In this document: piece after piece, positions 5,728 to 10,534 of the stretch
Layout: the number at the start of each line of letters is the position of its first letter
Position numbering within the stretch: position 1 is the first letter of the stretch
NCBI GenBank assembly: GCA_021812205.1
Contig: JAKAOJ010000006.1
Location: forward strand, 1 to 10,534
Length of the DNA: 10,534 bases
Source: Microcaldota archaeon
GTDB lineage: Archaea > Micrarchaeota > Micrarchaeia > Micrarchaeales > Micrarchaeaceae
Reading direction: 5' to 3'
Made by a program: the position numbers and the translations under genes
The notes under the pieces: model-generated
Databases searched by the model: none
What the model was told of the DNA's origin: nothing
Seen by the model: only the letters and a program-made list of their open reading frames with translations

Positions 5728-5732
5728 GGTGG
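5728..5732 (+). promoter_or_regulatory. Ribosome-binding site deciding the ftsZ start
   Basis: GGTGG lies 4 nt before the ATG at 5737. The open frame continues upstream to 5638, but that part would read through the promoter box and shows no FtsZ-like sequence. Confidence 0.65.
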
Positions 5733-5736
5733 GACA

Positions 5737-6774
5737 ATGGAGCTTATCGATAACGCCCTCGCCCAAAATGATGACGAGGGATTCTTCAGGGCGAAGATTG
5801 CTGTATGCGGAGTAGGCGGAGGCGGCAGCAATACCATCCAGCGCATATCCAGGCAGGGCATACACGGTGCGTCGCTTATAGCAGTCAACACCGACGCCAA
5901 CCACATAAACAGCCTTGATTCTTCAATAAGGCGGGTGCTGATAGGCGGGCCGCTGACCAGGGGGCTGGGCGCAGGCGGTTTCCCAGACATAGGCGAGAAG
6001 GCAGCCCAGTACTCTAGGTCTGACCTCGAGGGTGCGCTGAGCGACTACAACCTCGTGTTCGTCGCTGCAGGCATGGGAGGGGGCACAGGCACTGGCGCAG
6101 CGCCTGTAGCTGCAGAGGTGGCCAAGCGCAACGGCTCGATCGTCATAGGCATAGTCACATTCCCGTTCAGGCTGGAGCGCGTCAGGCTCCAGGTCGCGCT
6201 CAAGGGCGTAGAGGAGATGCGCAAGAACGTCGACACGCTCATCGTGATAGACAACCAGAGGCTCGTGGAGCTGTACCCAAACCTGGCGCTGGAGCAGGCG
6301 TTCAGGGTTGCCGACGAGGTTACGGCGAGGGCCGTGCGCGGCATAACAGAGACTGTGAACATGCCGAGCTTCATAAACCTCGACTTCGCCGACGTCAAAA
6401 ACATCCTTTCTGGAGGCGGCCTTGCCATGATAAGCATAGGCGAAGGCAAGGGCCAGAACAGGATAGACGAGGTGGTGGAAGACACGCTAAGGAACAAGCT
6501 CCTTGATGTCGATTACGAGGGCGCTACAAGCGCGCTGATACACATAACAGGCGGCGAGGACCTGACGCTGGGCGATGCAAACGAGATAGGCAGGAAGCTC
6601 ACGGACCAGATGAAGGGCACTGCCAACATAATCTGGGGCGCGAGGATAGACCCTGCATACAACGGCAAGGTTGAGGTAATAGCGATATTCGCAGGCGTGA
6701 AGAGCCCTGCAATGTTCTCAAAGAAGGACTCTGACGAGCGCCAAGACCAGGGCCTGGGGCTGACGCAGCTGTGA
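5737..6774 (+). CDS. ftsZ: Cell-division GTPase FtsZ (FtsZ2-like)
   Basis: This 345-residue tubulin-family GTPase polymerises at the division site. The nucleotide-binding loop CGVGGGGSNT lies at 24-33, followed by NTDANH (51-56), LTRGLGAGG (73-81), and the tubulin signature AGMGGGTGTGAAPV (111-124). The catalytic T7 loop NLDFADVKNIL is at 214-224, with N214, D216 and D219 in place for GTP hydrolysis by the neighbouring subunit. The combination of AAGMGGGTGTG, TFPFRLERVR, VIDNQRLVELYPN and ITGGEDLTL resembles archaeal FtsZ2 more than FtsZ1. The C-terminal tail after the core is short (about 24 residues, ending LGLTQL). The subfamily call is by eye; membership in FtsZ itself is secure. No other division gene is in the window. 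The next gene downstream has its own TATA box. Confidence 0.96.
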   Translation: MELIDNALAQNDDEGFFRAKIAVCGVGGGGSNTIQRISRQGIHGASLIAVNTDANHINSLDSSIRRVLIGGPLTRGLGAGGFPDIGEKAAQYSRSDLEGALSDYNLVFVAAGMGGGTGTGAAPVAAEVAKRNGSIVIGIVTFPFRLERVRLQVALKGVEEMRKNVDTLIVIDNQRLVELYPNLALEQAFRVADEVTARAVRGITETVNMPSFINLDFADVKNILSGGGLAMISIGEGKGQNRIDEVVEDTLRNKLLDVDYEGATSALIHITGGEDLTLGDANEIGRKLTDQMKGTANIIWGARIDPAYNGKVEVIAIFAGVKSPAMFSKKDSDERQDQGLGLTQL

Positions 6775-6825
6775 CTGGTTGGCAGCAGGCGCCAGCGCGC
6801 AGGAAATTGCTGCGTGCCCAGACCC

Positions 6826-6836
6826 AAAAATATATA
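6826..6836 (+). promoter_or_regulatory. TATA box of the disulfide oxidoreductase gene
   Basis: AAAAATATATA is a strong archaeal box A, about 45 nt before the ATG at 6877. It predicts a transcription start near 6857 and a leader of about 20 nt, indicating a transcript separate from ftsZ. Confidence 0.7.
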
Positions 6837-6876
6837 GAACTGAAGCGACACAATAAAGAGCGTATAGGCGATTCCA

Positions 6877-7524
6877 ATGGCAATGCTCAAAGATGCGGAC
6901 AGGAAGGCCGTCACCGAGCTCTTCGCGAAGAGCCTGGAAGGCGACGTCAACATAATGTTCTTCTACGACAAGTCAGAGGCATGCGAGTACTGCGGCCCCA
7001 CCCTGGACCTGATAAAGGAGGTCGCTTCGCTGAACCCGAAGATAAAGGTAACACAGTACAACGTGCATGACTCTGCGAAAGAGGCGAAGTTCCTCGGCAT
7101 AGACAAGGTGCCGGCCATAGTGATTGGGGGCAAGAAGCTCTACAACGTGACCTACTACGGCATACCTGCAGGCTACGAGTTCTCCTCGCTGCTAGAGGAC
7201 ATAGTCGACGCCTCGAAGGGCGTGACGCGCCTCCAGCCGAGCACAAAGGAGCGCCTTAAGGAGGTCAAGAAGCCCGTTGAGATAAAGGTCTTCGTGACGC
7301 CGACGTGCCCGTACTGCCCCAAGGCCGTGCGCACGGCGCACCAGTTCGCCATGGAGAACAGCATGATTAAGGGCCACATGATAGAGGCAAGCGAGTTCAT
7401 GGAGCTCGCGCAGAAGTACGAAGTGATGGGCGTGCCCAAGATAGTCATAAACGACACGCTCTCGTTCGAGGGCGCGCAGCCCGAGGAAGTATTCCTGCAG
7501 TACGTGCTTGAGGCTGCAAAGTAG
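6877..7524 (+). CDS. Protein disulfide oxidoreductase with two thioredoxin folds (PDO/glutaredoxin-like)
   Basis: The 215-residue protein consists of two thioredoxin-fold units, as in the archaeal protein disulfide oxidoreductases that form, reduce or shuffle cytoplasmic disulfides. The first unit has FFYDKSEACEYCGPTLDLI with C36-E-Y-C39 and its cis-proline in KVPAIVI (P79). The second has VFVTPTCPYCPKAVR with C144-P-Y-C147 and cis-proline in GVPKIVI (P187). In well-studied thermophile enzymes the N-terminal pair is usually CQYC, so CEYC is a small variation; CPYC is the usual C-terminal pair and probably the more active site. There is no signal peptide, consistent with cytoplasmic action. 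The ATG at 6877 lies about 20 nt below the predicted transcription start. The gene converges on icd with only 6 nt between stop codons. Confidence 0.92.
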   Translation: MAMLKDADRKAVTELFAKSLEGDVNIMFFYDKSEACEYCGPTLDLIKEVASLNPKIKVTQYNVHDSAKEAKFLGIDKVPAIVIGGKKLYNVTYYGIPAGYEFSSLLEDIVDASKGVTRLQPSTKERLKEVKKPVEIKVFVTPTCPYCPKAVRTAHQFAMENSMIKGHMIEASEFMELAQKYEVMGVPKIVINDTLSFEGAQPEEVFLQYVLEAAK

Positions 7525-7530
7525 CCCCTG

Positions 7531-8778
7531 CTACTCGCTTATGTAGCCCACGAGCGCATTCCCGAACTCCTTTGTGCCAAGGGCCTGTACGCCCATCAGC
7601 CTAGCGATGTCCTGCGTGACCTTTTTCTCCTTCATCGCGCGCTCGAAAGCCATGTCTATTAGCGCTGCAGCTTCTTTCCAGCCTATGAACGTGAGCATGA
7701 GCTCTGCGGCCTTTATCATCCCCATCGGGTTGGCAACGTTCTTGCCTGCATACTTTGGCGCTGTTCCGTGGGCAGCCTCGAACATGCCTCCGGTGTCGCC
7801 CACGTTGGCGCTGCCAAGCACGCCTATGTCGCCTATGAGGGCTCCGCATGCATCAGATATGTAGTCGCCGTTGAGGTTCGGCGCCAGCACCACGTCGTAC
7901 AGCTCCGGCTTGGCTATTACCTGCTGGAACATGTTGTCAGCAATCCTGTCGTTGAGGAGCACCTTCCCCGCTGGCATCACGCCGTTGTACTTGGCTGACA
8001 GGTCCGCCTCGGTGACGACGCTGTCCGCAAACTCCCTTGCAGCTACCTCGTAAGCCCATTCTCTGAATGCGCCCTCCGTGTACTTCATTATGTTGCCCTT
8101 GTGCATTATCGTGACAGAGCGCCTTTTGTTGTCTATCGCGTACTTCAGCGCCATGCGGGTTATGCGCTCGGTCTTGGCCCTGCCCATGGGCTTGAGGCCT
8201 ATGCCTGCGTCTGCATCAATATTGATGCCCATGCCCTTCATGAACTCCCGCACCTTGCCTGCCTCAGGGCTGTCATACTTCCACTCTATGCCCGTGTAGA
8301 TGTCGTCCGTATTCTCCCTGAAAATGACCATGTCGACGCTCTCCGGCTTCTTGAGCGGGCTCTCGAGCCCTGGTATGTACTTGACCGGCCGTATGTTCGC
8401 GTACAGGTCCAGCATCATGCGTATTGTGACGTTGAGCGACCTGAATCCGGAGCCAACCGGCGTGGTGAGCGGCCCTTTGAGCAGCAGCCTGTACTCTTCA
8501 AGCAGCGCCTTCGTCTCGTCGGGCAGCCCTGAGCCGTACTTTTCCACGGCAGCGTCGCCCGCAAGCACCTCCTTCCACTCCATGCGCCTTGACCCGCCGT
8601 ACGCCTTATTCACTGCCGCATCGGTGACCGCCAGCGCAACGGCTGTTATCTCCGGGCCTATTCCATCGCCCTTCGCGTAAAGCATCACAGGATTGTCCGG
8701 CACGTTCCACCTGCCGTCAGCAAACGCTATCTTCTCTCCGTCAGCCATGTATACCACTGATTGTTTAACATCAACCAC
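7531..8778 (-). CDS. icd: Isocitrate dehydrogenase, probably NADP-dependent
   Basis: The 415-residue protein aligns along its length with E. coli-type isocitrate dehydrogenase, which oxidatively decarboxylates isocitrate to 2-oxoglutarate in the TCA cycle. Substrate residues are present: S114, N116 and R120 in RSLNVTIR, R130, R154 in RENTDDIY, Y161, K228 in HKGNIMK, and the metal-binding D281, D305 and D309 (NLNGDYISD). The cofactor loop HGTAPKYAG keeps K342 and Y343, and R393 is kept, favouring NADP; the E. coli V351 and Y391 equivalents are A349 and Q389. The GTG at 8778 is chosen because residues before the next start (SVVYMADGEKI) still align with E. coli Icd. An ATG at 8748 is the alternative, supported by a TATTTA just upstream of the GTG. 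The gene follows rad50 by 26 nt. Confidence 0.95.
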   Translation of the reverse strand: MVDVKQSVVYMADGEKIAFADGRWNVPDNPVMLYAKGDGIGPEITAVALAVTDAAVNKAYGGSRRMEWKEVLAGDAAVEKYGSGLPDETKALLEEYRLLLKGPLTTPVGSGFRSLNVTIRMMLDLYANIRPVKYIPGLESPLKKPESVDMVIFRENTDDIYTGIEWKYDSPEAGKVREFMKGMGINIDADAGIGLKPMGRAKTERITRMALKYAIDNKRRSVTIMHKGNIMKYTEGAFREWAYEVAAREFADSVVTEADLSAKYNGVMPAGKVLLNDRIADNMFQQVIAKPELYDVVLAPNLNGDYISDACGALIGDIGVLGSANVGDTGGMFEAAHGTAPKYAGKNVANPMGMIKAAELMLTFIGWKEAAALIDMAFERAMKEKKVTQDIARLMGVQALGTKEFGNALVGYISE

Positions 8779-8804
8779 TAAATACTGCCTGCGCGGATTT
8801 TGCC

Positions 8805-10534
8805 CTACGCGCTTCCTATTATGGTCGGTCCGTTAACCGACTTGTCGCGGTCGAGCACGAATACGCGTGCATTGTTTATCTGCTTCAGGCTTTCGTCGTG
8901 GGTTATTATGAAGATCTGCTCTACTATGTCAGGGAGCGAATTTCCGAAGACGTCGATGAGCTTGCCTATGCCGGCGCTGTCTATGTTGTGCGTCGGCTCG
9001 TCAAGTATCAGCCAGCGCAGGTTCGGCACTATCACCATCGCCATCGCGATGCGCAGCGCGAGGCACGCAACGCTGCGCTCCCCACCGCTTGCCACCGAGT
9101 TGACCGGCACCCATTCGCTGGCGCCGTCAGCGCCTACGTTAGCCACAAGCTCATAGTCGTCGTTGTCCGCTTTGAGCATTATGCCTGCGTAGTCCCCGTA
9201 AGGGTAGAGCGAAGGCCACAACCCCTGCATGAGCTCGTTTATGGAGGTGACAAGCCTCGACCTGAGCATCGTTTCGGCCGCTATGATTGCATCCTTGAAC
9301 TTGCTGAGGTTCTTGACGCGCTCCCTGCGCAGCGTTATGCGCCGCTCTATTCCGGCCAGCGTGTCAAGCTCCTTCTTCCGTTCATCGAGCTGCGACCTTA
9401 TGCCCTTGGCGTGCAGCTCCATGCTGGAGCGCTTCTCCCTTGCTGCACTCAGCTTCGCAGACTGCTCTGTGAACCTGCCTTGTAGCGCATCTAGCTGCCT
9501 GTCGTCAACCTTTATGCCGTCGAGCTCCTTCGCCGCCTTCTCCAGCTCCGAATCAGTCTGGGCCTTCTCCTTCTCGTAGCCCTTCATGCGCGCCAGGGCC
9601 TCCTCCCTGCTCTGAAGGTCGCGCAGCGCGTTCTTTTGCGCCTCCGCCTCCTTGTTTCTTTTCTCAAGCGCAGATTCCTTCGCCTTAAGCTCCTCCTTCT
9701 CCCTTGCCAGGCTCGACCTTGCTTTCTCCAGCTCTTCGTCTATGCCTATGTAATCGTTAAGTTTGTCCAGCGCAACCTGCAGCTCCTTTACCTGCAGGTC
9801 GAGCTCTGCGACCAGCTTTTCCTTCTCCTTTACGACCTTGGAGTTTGATTCTATGCCTGAGCTGAGGTCGTGCAGCAGCGCCTCCTTGCTGGCGAGGAGC
9901 CTCTTGCGCAGCTCCGGCTCAAGCTCTCGCTCACATACCGGGCACTTGCCCCCCACATGCTTGCTCAGCTCCTTCAGCCATTCGTTTACCTCGTCGCGCC
10001 TGCTCCTGCTGGCAGCTATTTCGCCCGAGAGCTTCTGCAGCTGCTCCCTCTCTTTTTCCAGCGATGCGGCCAGCGCCTTCAGGTCCTTGCCTTTCGTTTT
10101 CTCAAGCAGCCCGTCGCGGACCTTTGCCTTCTTACCCAACTCTGCAATAACCGAGTCAGTAGCGGACACAGCCTTCTGGGCCGACGACCATTCAGCTCTC
10201 GCCTTTTCAACCTCCTTCTCAGCCATCATGTCCTTCTCGAGCGCTTCAGTGCGCTCCCTGCGCAGCGCTTCCTCGTCAATTCTCATGCCCTTGAGTTTCT
10301 CTATCTCAGCTTTGAGGGTCGCAGACCTGCTGCGCATCCCCTCCATCTTAGACTTGAGCTCCACCTTTCTTGCATTCTCGCGCTTGAAAATTTCAAGCTC
10401 CTCCTTCGTCTTTGCCAATTGCTCCTTGAGCGAGCCCTCCTCGCCCATTGCTTCAGCGCCCTCCTTGGAGGTTTTGTCCAGCTCCTTCTCCAGCTCCGCC
10501 ACCTTTTCCTTTATCGCCGGTGCGTTCATGCTCC
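8805..10534 (-). CDS. rad50: Rad50 DNA-repair ATPase (partial; coiled coil, zinc hook and C-terminal ATPase lobe)
   Basis: About 575 C-terminal residues are in the window; the Walker A lobe lies beyond the right edge and the frame is open to the end. Numbered from the ATG at 10529, residues 1-190 are charged heptad coiled coil, followed by the zinc hook KCPVCERELEP (C196, C199). The returning coil runs to about 410. The C-terminal ATPase lobe has the signature VASGGERSVACLALRIAM (SGGERS at 481-486), Walker B LRWLILDEPTHNID (D510, E511), and the switch IITHDESLKQ (H544). This is Rad50, the SMC-like partner of Mre11 in double-strand-break processing, dimerising by zinc at the hook. That ATG is internal, not the true start. 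Mre11, the usual neighbour, is not visible and could lie upstream, outside the window. SbcC is the only reasonable alternative name. Confidence 0.93.
   Translation of the reverse strand, partial: SMNAPAIKEKVAELEKELDKTSKEGAEAMGEEGSLKEQLAKTKEELEIFKRENARKVELKSKMEGMRSRSATLKAEIEKLKGMRIDEEALRRERTEALEKDMMAEKEVEKARAEWSSAQKAVSATDSVIAELGKKAKVRDGLLEKTKGKDLKALAASLEKEREQLQKLSGEIAASRSRRDEVNEWLKELSKHVGGKCPVCERELEPELRKRLLASKEALLHDLSSGIESNSKVVKEKEKLVAELDLQVKELQVALDKLNDYIGIDEELEKARSSLAREKEELKAKESALEKRNKEAEAQKNALRDLQSREEALARMKGYEKEKAQTDSELEKAAKELDGIKVDDRQLDALQGRFTEQSAKLSAAREKRSSMELHAKGIRSQLDERKKELDTLAGIERRITLRRERVKNLSKFKDAIIAAETMLRSRLVTSINELMQGLWPSLYPYGDYAGIMLKADNDDYELVANVGADGASEWVPVNSVASGGERSVACLALRIAMAMVIVPNLRWLILDEPTHNIDSAGIGKLIDVFGNSLPDIVEQIFIITHDESLKQINNARVFVLDRDKSVNGPTIIGSA

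Noticed and set aside
5296..5904. 202-residue minus-strand open frame across the EamA start and ftsZ start
   Set aside because: It overlaps two well-supported genes and their promoter box; it is a frame shadow rich in Arg and Ala.
1..10534. CRISPR arrays, insertion sequences, toxin-antitoxin or phage genes
   Set aside because: No spaced direct repeats, terminal inverted repeats, transposase/integrase motifs or phage-type proteins were seen; the gene content is chromosomal housekeeping.

Overview
The window is a compact, gene-dense piece of an archaeal chromosome. Archaeal markers include an L10e-type ribosomal protein uL16, the diphthamide enzyme Dph2, an FtsZ2-type cell-division GTPase, a Rad50 zinc-hook ATPase, a two-thioredoxin-fold protein disulfide oxidoreductase, TATA-box promoters and a tRNA without an encoded CCA end. 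The small secreted protein with the signal KAQSAMEYLMTYGWAILI, together with tight spacing and heavy use of ATA and AGG codons, points to a DPANN-type archaeon, most likely Micrarchaeota/ARMAN-like. That lineage call is inference from protein style, not from a marker phylogeny.

Layout. 1-268 (-): start of a UPF0200-type P-loop kinase, running off the left edge. 339-1577 (+): PLP aminotransferase. 1587-1658 (+): tRNA-Val(UAC), 9 nt after the aminotransferase stop. 1626-2030 (-): ASCH-domain protein, whose last codons and stop lie inside the tRNA gene. 2043-2369 (-): divergent rhodanese-like protein, just upstream of the ASCH gene in the same unit. 2569-3078 (+): class III signal-peptide (pilin-like) secreted protein with a hairpin/poly-T terminator. 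3124-4068 (-): Dph2. 4117-4635 (-): uL16. 4737-5639 (-): EamA/DMT transporter. 5737-6774 (+): FtsZ2. 6877-7524 (+): protein disulfide oxidoreductase. 7531-8778 (-): isocitrate dehydrogenase. 8805-10534 (-): C-terminal part of Rad50, running off the right edge.

The content is mostly core housekeeping: translation (uL16, tRNA-Val, EF-2 modification by Dph2), division (FtsZ), DNA repair (Rad50), TCA cycle (Icd), redox folding (PDO) and amino-acid metabolism. No mobile element, CRISPR array or defence island was seen. Regulatory layout is regular: AT-rich TATA-like boxes sit between divergent genes, and many starts carry a GGTG-type Shine-Dalgarno a fixed few bases upstream.

The most unusual signal is the convergent tRNA-Val/ASCH overlap. 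The base that creates the ASCH stop codon is the same base that leaves a C28-A42 mismatch in the tRNA anticodon stem. The longest gene-free stretch is about 200 nt (2370-2568), which holds divergent promoter elements.
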